From assembly GCF_000423825.1 (NCBI RefSeq), contig NZ_AUIS01000022.1, positions 1 through 44,943 on the forward strand: a DNA stretch of 44,943 nucleotides, read 5' to 3'. This stretch comes from Thermithiobacillus tepidarius DSM 3134 (GTDB lineage: Bacteria > Pseudomonadota > Gammaproteobacteria > Acidithiobacillales > Thermithiobacillaceae). The translations under genes and the position numbers were made by a program. Positions 7,832-15,877 of the stretch are shown piece by piece. The notes under the pieces were generated by a model that searched no databases, had not been told where the DNA came from, and saw nothing but the letters and a program-made list of their open reading frames with translations. Numbering within the stretch: position 1 is the stretch's first letter; each line of letters starts with the position of its first letter.

Positions 7832-7908
7832 GCGCGGTTAGCTCAGCTGGATAGAGCGTTGGCCTCCGACGCCAAAGGTCATAGGTTCGAATCCTATACC
7901 GCGCGCCA
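7832..7908 (+). tRNA. tRNA-Arg (anticodon CCG)
   Basis: 77 nt with encoded CCA. The acceptor stem GCGCGGT pairs with ACCGCGC. The D-arm reads TAGCTCAGCTGGATAGAGC. The anticodon stem TTGGC/GCCAA encloses the loop CTCCGAC, giving CCG for codon CGG. The T-loop is GGTTCGAATCC. Nothing in the next kilobase suggests an integrated element at its 3' end. Confidence 0.97.
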
Positions 7909-7985
7909 TTTTCCTTCTCCCCCGTTTGTTCCTGAATCGCGCCCAGGGCCGCGCATGGCCCCGAGCGGCGGCGCACGTGCGCCGG

Positions 7986-8864
7986 TCAACCCGTGGCGAA
8001 GGCGCCGTAGGCGCGTTGCGCGCAGAGGGTCTGGTAGACCAGGTTCTGCAGCACCAGCCGGTCGCTGGTGGACAGTTGCTGGAATTCCACGCCGTAGCGA
8101 TAGGCGTGCTGGTCCTTGGGATGGCGGTTGCGGACGACCACGGGCAGCTTCAGGTTGAAGTCGGTCCCCTCCAGCCGGATGGGCAGATTCAGCTTCAGGC
8201 CGCCGGCGGCGTCGTCCAGCGGGTAGGGGGAGGCGAGCATCGCGCCCGAGGTGGCGATGTCCATCACCTGGGCGGGCCAGGAGCGGCCGTCGCCGGTGGG
8301 CAGGAGCGCGGCGAGGAGCTTGACCGGCGCCCGCACGGACCGGCGCAGCGGGGCTTCGCGCACGTCCAGCGGCAGGCTCATGTGCAGGTAGTGCACGGGG
8401 AAGCTCTGGGTACGCATCACGGCACTGTCGAAGGCGTAGGCGTTCTTGCCGGTGAAGGCGCGCAACGTGAACTGCTCCCCCGCCTTCAGGAGCAGGGGCA
8501 CGCCGTTCACGATGGGAGTGGAGACCAGCAGGCTTTTGTCGCGGATGTAGCCGATCAGACGGCCGAAATAGCGGGATTGGCCGTCCGTCAGCTGCACGGG
8601 CGTGCCCATCTGCAGGCCCATGCGTTCGAAGGCCGCGCCGGGGCCGTCCTCATTGCCATCCCCCGCATCCGGGATCGCCGCCGATCCCATGGCCGCCTGG
8701 GCGGCATTCCGGTACACGCCGTGACCGAGGAGAATATCCCGTTGTGATTCGCATTCGACGACAAAACCGGCGTCGAGCAGCAGTCTGCCTTCCCCATCGT
8801 ACAGCGGCCAAGGCAGGGGAGACCCCAGGGGGATCTCTGTGCTTGAGACGATTTGCAGTTCCAT
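7986..8864 (-). CDS. PilZ-domain cyclic-di-GMP receptor with N-terminal YcgR/PilZN-like domain
   Basis: 292 residues from ATG 8864; a GTG at 8876 in frame is also possible but sits too near the GGAG. The C-terminal PilZ domain has both ligand motifs, RRSVR at residues 174-178 (RxxxR) and DIATSG at 202-207 (D/NxSxxG), so cyclic-di-GMP binding is expected. The part before it (VSTPIVNGVPLLLKAGEQFTL) resembles the PilZN domain of YcgR-type flagellar brakes. The first 90 residues are of unknown type. It is a single gene, divergent from the outer-membrane protein gene. Control of motility or exopolysaccharide is plausible, but no target is encoded beside it. Confidence 0.87.
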   Translation of the reverse strand: MELQIVSSTEIPLGSPLPWPLYDGEGRLLLDAGFVVECESQRDILLGHGVYRNAAQAAMGSAAIPDAGDGNEDGPGAAFERMGLQMGTPVQLTDGQSRYFGRLIGYIRDKSLLVSTPIVNGVPLLLKAGEQFTLRAFTGKNAYAFDSAVMRTQSFPVHYLHMSLPLDVREAPLRRSVRAPVKLLAALLPTGDGRSWPAQVMDIATSGAMLASPYPLDDAAGGLKLNLPIRLEGTDFNLKLPVVVRNRHPKDQHAYRYGVEFQQLSTSDRLVLQNLVYQTLCAQRAYGAFATG

Positions 8865-9067
8865 CGTGACATCCACTCCGCTTCTTTTTATTTTTGAGTC
8901 AGCGGATAGTTATATGGCTATGTACTCTGATGCGCAAGCCTGGAGCCGCGTCTTGCCGCCCGGGCCGGTGGGGGCGCATACTGCCCCAAAGCCGTGGGAT
9001 GCCGGTCATGAATACGCTCATCCACCTTGTCGTCGAACGCCACGCGGATGCCTTCCGGCGCTGCCGG

Positions 9068-9916
9068 ATGCGCCTGAGCGTCGCACTGCTGCTGCTCGGC
9101 TTGCCGGGCTGGTCGGCGGCGCAAGACTTGCCGCTCTGGGAATTGGGCGCGGGGCTGGCGGTGCTGAACCTGCCCGAGTACCGCGGCGCTAGCGAGCGGC
9201 GCAATTACTACCTGCCTCTACCATATGTGATCTACCGGGGCGAGGTCCTGCGCATCGACCGCCAGCAGGTGCGCGGCCTGCTCCTGCAGACCGAGCGCGT
9301 GCAGCTGGACATCAGCGCCAACGCCGCCACGCCGGTGCGCAGCAGCGATGGCGGCCCGCGCGCCGGCATGCCCGATCTGGACCCCACCCTGGAGATCGGC
9401 CCTTCCGTGGAATTGCTGCTGCACCAGTCTGCGCGTGGGCCCCGCTTCACGCTGAATTTTCCGCTGCGGGCGGCGGTCGCCGTGGCCGAGGACCTGTCCC
9501 GCTGGCAGGGCGTGGGCTGGGTCTCGCAGCCGCATCTAGGCATGGACTGGCTCAACACAGGGCCCGGGCGCGTCTGGCGCTTCGGCCTGGCAGCCGGCCC
9601 CGTCTTCGCCGATAGCAAGTACCACCACTATTACTACAGTGTCGCTCCCGCCCTCGCCACGGCCGCGCGCCCGGCCTATGCCGCGCCCGGCGGCTACAGC
9701 GGCGCGCGCCTGACCCTCACCCTGAGCCGGCGCTTCAAGCAGGATTACTGGCTGGGCGGCTTCGTGCGCTACGACAGCCTGGCCGGCGCGGCCTTCCGCG
9801 ACAGTCCCCTCGTGGAGGAGCGGCACGCGCTAATGGCGGGCGTGGGGCTGGCCTGGATCTTCGCCCGTTCCGGGCGGACGGTGAAGGCGACGGACTGGAG
9901 TGCCGGCTCTCCTTGA
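9068..9916 (+). CDS. MipA/OmpV-family outer-membrane protein
   Basis: 282 residues from ATG 9068, giving a clean signal peptide (MRLSVALLLLGLPGWSAAQ) cut before QDLPLWELG. ATG 9008 in the same frame would add 20 residues; neither has a strong ribosome-binding site. The mature protein has the family opening LWELGAGLAVLNLPEYRGASERRNYYLPLPYVIYRGE and alternating beta-strand segments, with a terminal strand ending in an aromatic (LAWIFARS) followed by a short tail. MipA interacts with murein synthetic enzymes in E. coli, but most family members have no known function. The location, outer membrane, is inferred from the family. Confidence 0.85.
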   Translation: MRLSVALLLLGLPGWSAAQDLPLWELGAGLAVLNLPEYRGASERRNYYLPLPYVIYRGEVLRIDRQQVRGLLLQTERVQLDISANAATPVRSSDGGPRAGMPDLDPTLEIGPSVELLLHQSARGPRFTLNFPLRAAVAVAEDLSRWQGVGWVSQPHLGMDWLNTGPGRVWRFGLAAGPVFADSKYHHYYYSVAPALATAARPAYAAPGGYSGARLTLTLSRRFKQDYWLGGFVRYDSLAGAAFRDSPLVEERHALMAGVGLAWIFARSGRTVKATDWSAGSP

Positions 9917-10019
9917 GCTGCTCGGTCCGTCCCGACCTGAGCTATACTTTCAGGCATAAGCATGTATAGCTGCAGGGAGGTGGGCACTCGGGGCCCGTGC
10001 GGTCCCTCAGGAGGTGGAT

Positions 10020-10532
10020 ATGTTCACCCTAAGGCATGTCGCGCAGCAGTTCGCTCTCTTGTTTTCCCTGCTTCTGATCAGCGCCGTTCCCGCCCAGGCC
10101 GCCGAGGTGCAGCGCCACGGCCAAGCCTACGTGGTCTACCTGCCCGGCAATGCCGACATCGGCGGCGTGCTGGAGAGGCTGCAGAGCGAGTTGGGCGGCC
10201 AGAACTGGGAAGTGCTGCAGATACAGCACATCGATCAGGGCATGAAGAAGTACGACATGCAGATCGACAACAAGCTGATCCTGGCGTGCAAATCCCAGTA
10301 CCTGGCGCAGGCGATCAAGGAGGACCCCTACATCAGCCTGCTCATTCCGTGTCGCTTCACCCTGTTCCGCGAAACGGCGCCCGGCGGCAAGGGCCAGCGC
10401 GTGGTGCTGGGGGTGGTGGATCCGGTGGCCGAGGCCAAGGCCATGAACATCAAGCAGTACCGCGCCGCCGAGAAGGCGGCGCAGGAGCTGAAGACGGTGC
10501 TCGAAGGCGTGGCCAGCTACTACGCCAGGTAG
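10020..10532 (+). CDS. Exported DUF302-family protein
   Basis: 170 residues from ATG 10020, seated behind a near-perfect AGGAGG. A GTG two codons upstream is less well placed. Residues 1-27 form a signal peptide ending AQA. The mature protein has the DUF302 pattern: an Asp/Asn-rich first strand, VLERLQSELGGQNWEVLQIQHIDQGMKK, a single Cys in LACKSQYLAQAI, then LLIPCRFTLF. DUF302 proteins have an alpha/beta fold of unknown biochemical role. It is a single gene; a strong hairpin follows. Confidence 0.85.
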   Translation: MFTLRHVAQQFALLFSLLLISAVPAQAAEVQRHGQAYVVYLPGNADIGGVLERLQSELGGQNWEVLQIQHIDQGMKKYDMQIDNKLILACKSQYLAQAIKEDPYISLLIPCRFTLFRETAPGGKGQRVVLGVVDPVAEAKAMNIKQYRAAEKAAQELKTVLEGVASYYAR

Positions 10533-10544
10533 CCGGGTCGCCGG

Positions 10545-10567
10545 GCGGCGCCCATCATGGGCGCCGC
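10545..10567. terminator. Strong hairpin between converging genes, probable bidirectional terminator
   Basis: A perfect 9-bp stem, GCGGCGCCC / GGGCGCCGC, with the 5-base loop ATCAT. It lies 12 bp after the DUF302 stop and 3 bp from the stop of the opposing gene. The T-run is weak (ATTTC). Confidence 0.6.
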
Positions 10568-10570
10568 ATT

Positions 10571-10906
10571 TCAGCCCTTCTGGGCCAGGGCCTCGTTGTC
10601 GAAGGCCTTGTCGATCTGCTGGGACAGCATCAGCACCCGGCGAAAGTCCCGCGGGTCGGCATCGTCGCGCATGGTCTGCAACCGCAGTTGTCCGAGGGCG
10701 GCGATGGTCTCGTTGCGCTGGACGGGGCTGTCGATGCCGCTGCACTGGTTGCCGGCGTAGATGTCCAGCAAGGCCTTTTCCAGGATTTTGTCGTCCAGCC
10801 GCCCGGCCTGGGCGGCGCCCAGGGTGGCGGCGGGGTCGCTGTCGACCGCCAGGATCGGGTAGTCGAGCAGCTGGTGCAGGGCAGTGAGCAGTTCGGCGTA
10901 GGTCAT
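10571..10906 (-). CDS. Unknown protein at the end of the cyaY operon
   Basis: 111 residues, MTYAELLTALHQLLDYPILAVDSDPAATLGAAQAGRL at the N terminus, predominantly helical, acidic, no Cys pair, no membrane segment and no signal peptide. I do not recognise the family. It starts 25 bp after the GST-like gene and shares its strand, so it is likely the last gene of the cyaY / EVE / GST-like operon. Codon use is like its neighbours, which supports it being a real gene. Confidence 0.7.
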   Translation of the reverse strand: MTYAELLTALHQLLDYPILAVDSDPAATLGAAQAGRLDDKILEKALLDIYAGNQCSGIDSPVQRNETIAALGQLRLQTMRDDADPRDFRRVLMLSQQIDKAFDNEALAQKG

Positions 10907-10931
10907 GGATTTCCCCTCTTGTGTTCGCTGA

Positions 10932-11615
10932 TTACGTGGTTTGCTGGAGCCCGGCGTCCAGATCGGCGCCGCAGGCCTCCGCCACTCGCTGAAAATAATA
11001 CATGAGGTCCAGCGGGACGGTAACGCCGTCCAGGAGCCGCAGCAGATTGAAGTCGGCGGTGAGGATGACGTCGATGAGCGAGAGGCGGCCGGCGTAGAAG
11101 CGGGTCTTGGCCAGTTGGCGGGCCAGCTCCCGCAGGCGGCCCAGGCGCTCCAGCTGCAGGAAGCCGTCGTAGCGGTCGTTGGACAGGGCCTCGGGGCTCA
11201 TGCCGAAGCGCTGCACGCACTCCTCCTTGTAGAGAGCCAGGGCGTCCGGCTCGCCGCCGATCTCGGCAAAGCCGGGGCGCACCGGCGCGATCAGGCGGGC
11301 GAGCAGGGGCTCCAGGCGGGCGCGCCAGTCCAGGAAGGCCTGCCATTCCGCTGCCGCCACCACGCCCTCCAGGAGGGCGGGTGCGGGATAGCGGTGTTCC
11401 AACTCCAGTAGCAGCGCAAGGCTGTCATTGCCGCGGCTGCCGTCGGGCCACTCCACGATGGGCAGCTTGCGGTCGAAGCCGAGGTCCAGCGGCGTGCCGA
11501 AATCCGTGTAGGCCAGCGGCCGGCTGTCATAATCCAGCTCCTTGGCGCCGAGAGCCAAGCGCAGGCGGGCGCAGGCGGGGGAGGACCAGTGGTGGTAGAG
11601 GGCGATGCCGCTCAC
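10932..11615 (-). CDS. Glutathione S-transferase-like protein
   Basis: 227 residues from GTG 11615, which overlaps the EVE gene stop by GTGA. The long open frame upstream of this start is a shadow of the EVE gene. The N terminus has the thioredoxin-fold GST pattern: ALYHHWSSPACARLRLALGAKELDYDSRPL, then the cis-Pro segment KLPIVEWPDGS and a NDSLALLLELEHRYP helix. The C-terminal helical domain is divergent. The Ser/Cys near the active-site position (SSPACAR) cannot be assigned as catalytic by eye. Translational coupling to EVE and cyaY suggests a stress or iron-sulfur link (inference). Confidence 0.8.
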   Translation of the reverse strand: MSGIALYHHWSSPACARLRLALGAKELDYDSRPLAYTDFGTPLDLGFDRKLPIVEWPDGSRGNDSLALLLELEHRYPAPALLEGVVAAAEWQAFLDWRARLEPLLARLIAPVRPGFAEIGGEPDALALYKEECVQRFGMSPEALSNDRYDGFLQLERLGRLRELARQLAKTRFYAGRLSLIDVILTADFNLLRLLDGVTVPLDLMYYFQRVAEACGADLDAGLQQTT

Positions 11616-12085
11616 CCGCCGTCCCCGAGCGCCAGGATGATGTCCCACTCCGCCGGGCTGACCGGCAGCACCGAGAGGCGGTTGCCGCGGCGCACCACCG
11701 GGTTGTCTTCCAGCCCCGGGGTGCTGCGCAGCGCGTCGAGGCTGACGGTGCGCGGGAAGCGGCGCACGAACTTCACTTCCACCAGCGACCAACGCGGGTC
11801 TTCCGGCCGGGACCGCGGGTCGAAGTGCTTGTCGCCGGGGTCGAACTGGGTGGGATCGGGGTAGGCGGTGCAGGCGACCTCCGCCACCCCCACCACGCCG
11901 GGCAGCTCGCAGTTGGAGTGGTAGAAGAGCACGCCGTCGCCCGCCTGCATGGCGCGCATGAAGTTGCGGGCCTGGTAGTTGCGCACCCCATCCCAGGGCT
12001 CCGTCTGGCCGGGGCGGGCCTGCAGGTCCTCGATGGAAAACTCGCTGGGTTCGCTCTTCATGAGCCAATAGCGCCGCTCGGCCAT
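11612..12085 (-). CDS. EVE-domain protein (THYN1-like)
   Basis: 157 residues from ATG 12085, behind GAGG. Hallmarks are YWLMKSEPSEFSIEDL at the N terminus, WDGVRNYQARNFMRAMQAGDGVLFYHSN and GVVGVAEVACTAYPDP, followed by WSLVEVKFV. EVE is a PUA-like fold that recognises modified bases in DNA or RNA. In bacteria it occurs alone or fused to restriction enzymes. Here it is a stand-alone housekeeping-type version downstream of cyaY, as in many gammaproteobacteria. Function is unknown. Confidence 0.9.
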   Translation of the reverse strand: MAERRYWLMKSEPSEFSIEDLQARPGQTEPWDGVRNYQARNFMRAMQAGDGVLFYHSNCELPGVVGVAEVACTAYPDPTQFDPGDKHFDPRSRPEDPRWSLVEVKFVRRFPRTVSLDALRSTPGLEDNPVVRRGNRLSVLPVSPAEWDIILALGDGG

Positions 12086-12101
12086 GGTCACCTCGCCGCG
12101 C

Positions 12102-12428
12102 TCAGCCCAGGGACACCGGCGCGCCCAGCTTCAGGCTGAGCACCCGCTCCAGCGCGCGTTCCAGCGGCTCGCCGCTGCGCTCGTCCCTCCAGGTCCCGCT
12201 GGCCGCATCGTAGTCGAAGTGGGCCGGGCCCAGGGGACTGGCCAGCCAGAGTTGCCGGGCGCTGGACTGGCTGTTGATGATGATCTGGTTGCCGTCCTCG
12301 AATTCGGCATGCAGGACGCCGTCGATGAGGTCTACGCTCAGATCTTCCGCGCCTTCGGCCTGCTCCAATTTATGGACCAGGGCGCGGATGCTGTTTTCGG
12401 CAAGGATGGGGAAGTTCTCCTGGCTCAT
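12102..12428 (-). CDS. cyaY: CyaY, bacterial frataxin
   Basis: 108 residues, the family length. It has an acidic first helix (HKLEQAEGAEDLSVDLIDGVLHAEFEDG) and the frataxin beta-sheet signature QIIINSQSSARQLWLASPLGPAHFDYD. CyaY binds iron and tunes the IscS/IscU iron-sulfur assembly complex. It leads a four-gene minus-strand operon with EVE, GST-like and an unknown gene. No isc genes are in the window. Confidence 0.92.
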   Translation of the reverse strand: MSQENFPILAENSIRALVHKLEQAEGAEDLSVDLIDGVLHAEFEDGNQIIINSQSSARQLWLASPLGPAHFDYDAASGTWRDERSGEPLERALERVLSLKLGAPVSLG

Positions 12429-12460
12429 GTCTCACTCGCTCGCGTGCTCCCGCGCTCCCC

Positions 12461-12489
12461 TTGTGGCGGCGGAGGCGGGTGCTCATAAT
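12461..12489 (+). promoter_or_regulatory. Possible sigma-70 promoter for the unknown/RimB-like/rimK operon
   Basis: TTGTGG at 12461-12466, 17-bp spacer, CATAAT at 12484-12489, with the start near 12496. It is the only reasonable plus-strand match in the cyaY-12589 gap; the -35 box is weak. Confidence 0.35.
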
Positions 12490-12588
12490 GGGATGGATTT
12501 TATACGTCACGCCCGCAGGGCGGTTCTTCGACGTTCAATGATGACGGCAAGGGCCGCGGCGGGCAAGGGTTTTGCGCCGGGGAGAAGG

Positions 12589-12912
12589 ATGGAGCGGAGC
12601 GCTGCTGAGGAAGTCAGGGATCTGGAGGCGCTGGGGCGCCGTTGTGTCGCGTTGTATCAGCACCCGGCGGTGCAGGGCAAGGGCTGGATGCCGCGCCTGT
12701 TCTGGCGGCCCAATCCGGCCGATCCGCGCGATCCCTTCGGCAGCCTGCGCGTGGATCCTCTGGAGCTGGAGGTGCTCTTCGCCACCATCGCCGGCGAGGC
12801 CTCCTTGTGCCACGCCGCGCTGGAAACGCGGCAGCCGGGGCGGGCGGGCTTCATCGTGCGCTCCATCCGCCACGGCGAGCTGCCGCTTCTGACCTTCTAT
12901 GCGCCGCAATAG
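12589..12912 (+). CDS. Unknown small protein, first gene of the rimK operon
   Basis: 107 residues from ATG 12589, with GGGGAG just ahead. In-frame ATGs at 12538 and 12541 would add about 16 basic residues. Visible segments include AEEVRDLEALGRRCVALYQHPAVQGKGW, DPFGSLRVDPLELEVLFATIAGEASLCHAAL and a C-terminal GFIVRSIRHGELPLLTFYAPQ. The composition suggests a compact soluble alpha/beta protein with no signal peptide. I do not recognise the family. It ends 6 bp before the RimB-like gene, so it is almost certainly co-transcribed with RimB-like and rimK. Confidence 0.7.
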   Translation: MERSAAEEVRDLEALGRRCVALYQHPAVQGKGWMPRLFWRPNPADPRDPFGSLRVDPLELEVLFATIAGEASLCHAALETRQPGRAGFIVRSIRHGELPLLTFYAPQ

Positions 12913-12918
12913 GCCGGC

Positions 12919-13359
12919 ATGGACCGCGGACTCTGGGTGTTGGGCTGGCGCGAGTGGGTGAGCCTGCCCGATCTGGGCATCCCCGCCATCAAGGCCAAGG
13001 TGGACACCGGCGCCAAGACCTCAGCATTGCACACCTTCCGTATCGAGCGCCTGCGCCGGCGCGGGCAGCGCTGGCTGCGCTTCTGGCTGCACCCGCTGCA
13101 GGACAACGATCTGCTGGTTTACCGCTGCGAGGCGCCCCAGGTGGACGAACGCTGGGTGACCGATTCGGGCGGCCATCGCACGCTGCGGCCGGTCATCGTC
13201 ACCTCCGTGCTGCTCATGGGCGAGTCCTGGCCCATCGAGATGACCCTGACCAGACGCGACAGCATGCGCTTTCGCATGCTGCTGGGCCGCAGCGCCATGG
13301 TCGGGCGCTTCGTCGTGGATCCCGAGCAATCCTTCCTGGCCGGAGTGCCTGAGCCGTGA
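12919..13359 (+). CDS. RimB-like retropepsin-fold protease (DUF785/COG4067)
   Basis: 146 residues. The motif [11 protein letters not shown] at residues 28-38 is the aspartic-protease-like D-T-G signature of the ATP-dependent zinc protease/RimB family, followed by the matching strand [22 protein letters not shown]. The gene overlaps rimK by 4 bp (GTGA). In Pseudomonas a RimB protein partners RimK in control of S6 glutamylation. The same link is inferred here from the coupling. Confidence 0.88.
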   Translation: MDRGLWVLGWREWVSLPDLGIPAIKAKVDTGAKTSALHTFRIERLRRRGQRWLRFWLHPLQDNDLLVYRCEAPQVDERWVTDSGGHRTLRPVIVTSVLLMGESWPIEMTLTRRDSMRFRMLLGRSAMVGRFVVDPEQSFLAGVPEP

Positions 13360-14261
13360 AGATCGCCATCCTGTCCCGCAACCGCAAGCTCTACTCCACC
13401 CAGCGCCTGATGGTGGCGGCGCAGGCGCGCGGGCATGAGGCGCGCGTCATTGATCCGTTGCGCTGCTACATGAACATCACTTCGCGCAAGCCGCAGGTCA
13501 TCTACAAGGGCGAGGTGCTGCAGGGCTTCGACGCGGTGATCCCGCGCATCGGCTCCTCCATCACCTTCTATGGCACAGCGGTGCTGCGCCAGTTCGAGAT
13601 GATGGGCGTGTACTCGGCCAACGAGTCGGTGGCCATCGCCCGCGCCCGCGACAAGCTGCGTTCCCTGCAGCTGCTGGCCCGCGCCGGCGTGGCCATGCCG
13701 GTCACCGGCTTCGCCCACTCGCCCCACGACGTGGACGACGTGATCCGCCAAGTGGGCGGCGCGCCATTGGTGATCAAGCTCCTGTCCGGCTCCCAGGGCA
13801 TCGGCGTGGTGCTGGCCGAAACCCAGCAGGCGGCGGAGAGCGTGATCGACGCCTTCATGGAGCTGCGGGCCGACATCCTGGTGCAGGAGTTCATCAAGGA
13901 GGCCCAGGGCGCCGACATCCGCGCCTTCGTGGTGGGCGGCCGGGTGATCGCCGCCATGCGGCGACAGGCCAAGCCGGGCGAATTCCGCTCCAACCTGCAT
14001 CGCGGCGGGCGGGCGGAAAGGATCAAGCTGGGGGCGGCGGAGCGGGCGCTGGCGGTGCAGGCGGCCCGCACCCTGGGCCTCAACATCGCCGGCGTGGACA
14101 TGCTGCAGTCGGCGGCCGGGCCGGTGGTCATCGAAGTCAACTCCACGCCCGGCCTGGAGGGCATCGAGACCAGCACCGGCGTGGACGTGGCCGGGCGCAT
14201 CATCGAGTTCGTGGAAAAGCACGCGCGCCCCGGCAAGACGGCCACGCGCGGCCGCGGCTAG
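13356..14261 (+). CDS. rimK: RimK, ribosomal protein S6 modification ligase (ATP-grasp)
   Basis: 301 residues from GTG 13356. The N terminus [19 protein letters not shown] and the ATP-grasp elements ([56 protein letters not shown]) match RimK throughout. RimK adds Glu residues to the C terminus of S6 and makes poly-glutamate. In Pseudomonas its activity responds to cyclic-di-GMP. Coupled to the RimB-like gene. Its stop overlaps the stop of the convergent membrane-protein gene. Confidence 0.94.
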   Translation: MKIAILSRNRKLYSTQRLMVAAQARGHEARVIDPLRCYMNITSRKPQVIYKGEVLQGFDAVIPRIGSSITFYGTAVLRQFEMMGVYSANESVAIARARDKLRSLQLLARAGVAMPVTGFAHSPHDVDDVIRQVGGAPLVIKLLSGSQGIGVVLAETQQAAESVIDAFMELRADILVQEFIKEAQGADIRAFVVGGRVIAAMRRQAKPGEFRSNLHRGGRAERIKLGAAERALAVQAARTLGLNIAGVDMLQSAAGPVVIEVNSTPGLEGIETSTGVDVAGRIIEFVEKHARPGKTATRGRG

Positions 14262-14545
14262 GGCTGCTGCGCGGCCGCGCGGCGGCGCTGGTGCAGGGTG
14301 ATGGCGACGCCGAGCAGGGCGCTGGCCAGCATCAGCACGTTGGTGACCACGAAAACCCAGTTGTGCAGCAGCCAGCTGTACAGCGAGAAGCCCGAGGAGG
14401 CGGCGATCTGGCCGATGAAGAGCCACTTGGACACGCCCTCGCTGGAGCCCGCCTGCCATTGCTTGTGGATCTGCTTGCCGATGGTCAGCAGCAGGATGAA
14501 CGAGCTGGTCCAGCCGATGGCTTCGGTCAGGGCTTGGGCAGTCAT
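14258..14545 (-). CDS. PQ-loop / SemiSWEET-type small membrane protein
   Basis: 95 residues with three predicted transmembrane helices: [39 protein letters not shown] and [20 protein letters not shown]. Length and three-helix layout match a half-transporter of the PQ-loop (MtN3/SemiSWEET) type that works as a dimer. The Pro-Gln pair is replaced by GKQ, so substrate transport is unproven. It lies 84 bp downstream of the acyltransferase gene and could be a distal gene of that operon, or separate, because a GC-rich hairpin lies in the gap. Confidence 0.75.
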   Translation of the reverse strand: MTAQALTEAIGWTSSFILLLTIGKQIHKQWQAGSSEGVSKWLFIGQIAASSGFSLYSWLLHNWVFVVTNVLMLASALLGVAITLHQRRRAAAQQP

Positions 14546-14629
14546 GGCGCTCCTCTGTGCTTGGTCGCGGGAGCACCTATCTTTGGGGTGGGCGCCCCGG
14601 CCCGCAACGGGCTTTCGGCGCAGGAGGGC

Positions 14630-15334
14630 TCAGGCCATGTCCGGCAGCTGGTCGGCGATCCAGTCGTGCACTTCGTCGTTGAGCACCACAGCGGTCTTGC
14701 CCTTGCTGGAAAGGGGCGCGCCGATGCGGACTTCGATGGTGCCCGGATATTTGCGCCAATCGTTGCGCGGCCAGCAGTGGCCGGCATTATGGGCCACGGG
14801 CAGCACCGGCACGCCGGTCTTCACCGCCAGGCCGGCGCCGGTGGAGGCGAAGCGCCCCAGCTCATGGGGCGGCTGGCGGGTGCCTTCCGGGAAGACGAGC
14901 ACCGACACCCCAGCCTGGATGCGCTTTTCCCCCTCGCGCAGCACCTGCCGCACCGCATCGCGCCCGGCCTTGCGATCGATGCCGATGGGCCAGGACAGCT
15001 TGAGCGCCCAGCCGAAGATCGGCAGACGGAAGAGCTCCTGTTTCAGCACGTAGGCAAAGCGCGGGAAGACATTCAAAAAGGCCAGGGTCTCCCAGGCGGA
15101 TTGGTGATTGGCAACGATCACCACCGGCGTGGCGGGGATGTGTTCCCGGCCCTCGACCCGGTAGCGGATGCCGCAGCTCAGCCGGAGCCAGGCGATCGCG
15201 ACCCGCCCCCAGAAAGCGCAGGAGCGGTAGCTGACCGATCTGGGCAACGGCGCGGTCAGCAGGGTGATGATGCCCCAGAGCAGGGTCCACAACCAGAAAC
15301 CGACATAGAACAGCAGGGTGCGCAGGGTAATCAT
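14630..15334 (-). CDS. plsC: 1-acyl-sn-glycerol-3-phosphate acyltransferase (PlsC family)
   Basis: 234 residues. An N-terminal membrane segment (LLFYVGFWLWTLLWGIITLL) is followed by the acyltransferase motif NHQSAWET, in which the usual H-x4-D has Glu in place of Asp, and the motif FPEGTR. It makes phosphatidic acid from lysophosphatidic acid at the inner membrane. The stop of gmhB overlaps its start (ATGA). The order glyQ-glyS-gmhB-acyltransferase is the one found near the Pseudomonas replication origin. Confidence 0.88.
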   Translation of the reverse strand: MITLRTLLFYVGFWLWTLLWGIITLLTAPLPRSVSYRSCAFWGRVAIAWLRLSCGIRYRVEGREHIPATPVVIVANHQSAWETLAFLNVFPRFAYVLKQELFRLPIFGWALKLSWPIGIDRKAGRDAVRQVLREGEKRIQAGVSVLVFPEGTRQPPHELGRFASTGAGLAVKTGVPVLPVAHNAGHCWPRNDWRKYPGTIEVRIGAPLSSKGKTAVVLNDEVHDWIADQLPDMA

Positions 15335-15876
15335 GCGGGATTGGCCAGCAGGGCTTTGACCACGGCTTCCAAGTTTTCATAGACGGGCACGTCGGCCGGC
15401 ACCTGGCCCTTGGCCAGGGTGGCTTCGCCCTTGCCGGTGCGCACCAGGATGGGCATGGCGCCGGCCGCGCGCGCGGCCTCCAGGTCGCGCAGGCTGTCGC
15501 CCACGGCCGGCACCCCTTCCAGGGCGGTGTTGAAGCGCTCGCGGATCTCCTCGAAGAGGCCCGGCGCCGGCTTGCGGCAGCGGCAGCCCTCCTCCGGGTG
15601 ATGCGGGCAGTAGAAGATGGCATCGATGTGCCCGCCCATGCTGAGCAGCTCGCTGCGCAGGCGCTGGTGGATGGCGGCCAGGGTCTGCACGTCGAAGAGG
15701 CCGCGGCCGACGCCCGACTGGTTGCTGGCGACCACCACCTTGTAGCCGGCCCGGTTCAGGCGGGCGATGGCTTCCAGGGCGCCGGGAATGGGTTCCCATT
15801 CCGCCGGCGACTTGATGAAGGCGTCGCTGTCCTCGTTGATGACGCCGTCGCGGTCCAGGATGACGAGCTTGACCAT
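15331..15876 (-). CDS. gmhB: D-glycero-beta-D-manno-heptose-1,7-bisphosphate 7-phosphatase
   Basis: 181 residues of the HAD superfamily. The N terminus VILDRDGVIN holds the nucleophile (Asp8) and acid (Asp10). VVASNQSGVGRG is motif II. The zinc loop has the Cys/His set CPHHPEEGCRCRKPAPG, and motif IV is VGDSLRDLEAARAAG. It acts in ADP-heptose synthesis for the LPS inner core. Starts one base after the glyS stop. Confidence 0.93.
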   Translation of the reverse strand: MVKLVILDRDGVINEDSDAFIKSPAEWEPIPGALEAIARLNRAGYKVVVASNQSGVGRGLFDVQTLAAIHQRLRSELLSMGGHIDAIFYCPHHPEEGCRCRKPAPGLFEEIRERFNTALEGVPAVGDSLRDLEAARAAGAMPILVRTGKGEATLAKGQVPADVPVYENLEAVVKALLANPA

Positions 15877-15877
15877 G

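Noticed and set aside
7832-7908. tRNA-Arg as an attachment site for an integrated element
   Set aside because: No integrase gene and no repeat of the tRNA 3' end is visible downstream; the next genes look chromosomal.
6842-8158. 438-codon plus-strand frame running through the YmdB-like gene and the tRNA
   Set aside because: It reads straight through a tRNA gene and is Arg/Pro-rich; out of frame with the phosphoesterase.
9914-9955. Promoter for the DUF302 gene (TTGAGC ... TATACT)
   Set aside because: The TATACT is good but the spacing to TTGAGC is 24 bp, too long for sigma-70; no better -35 was found.
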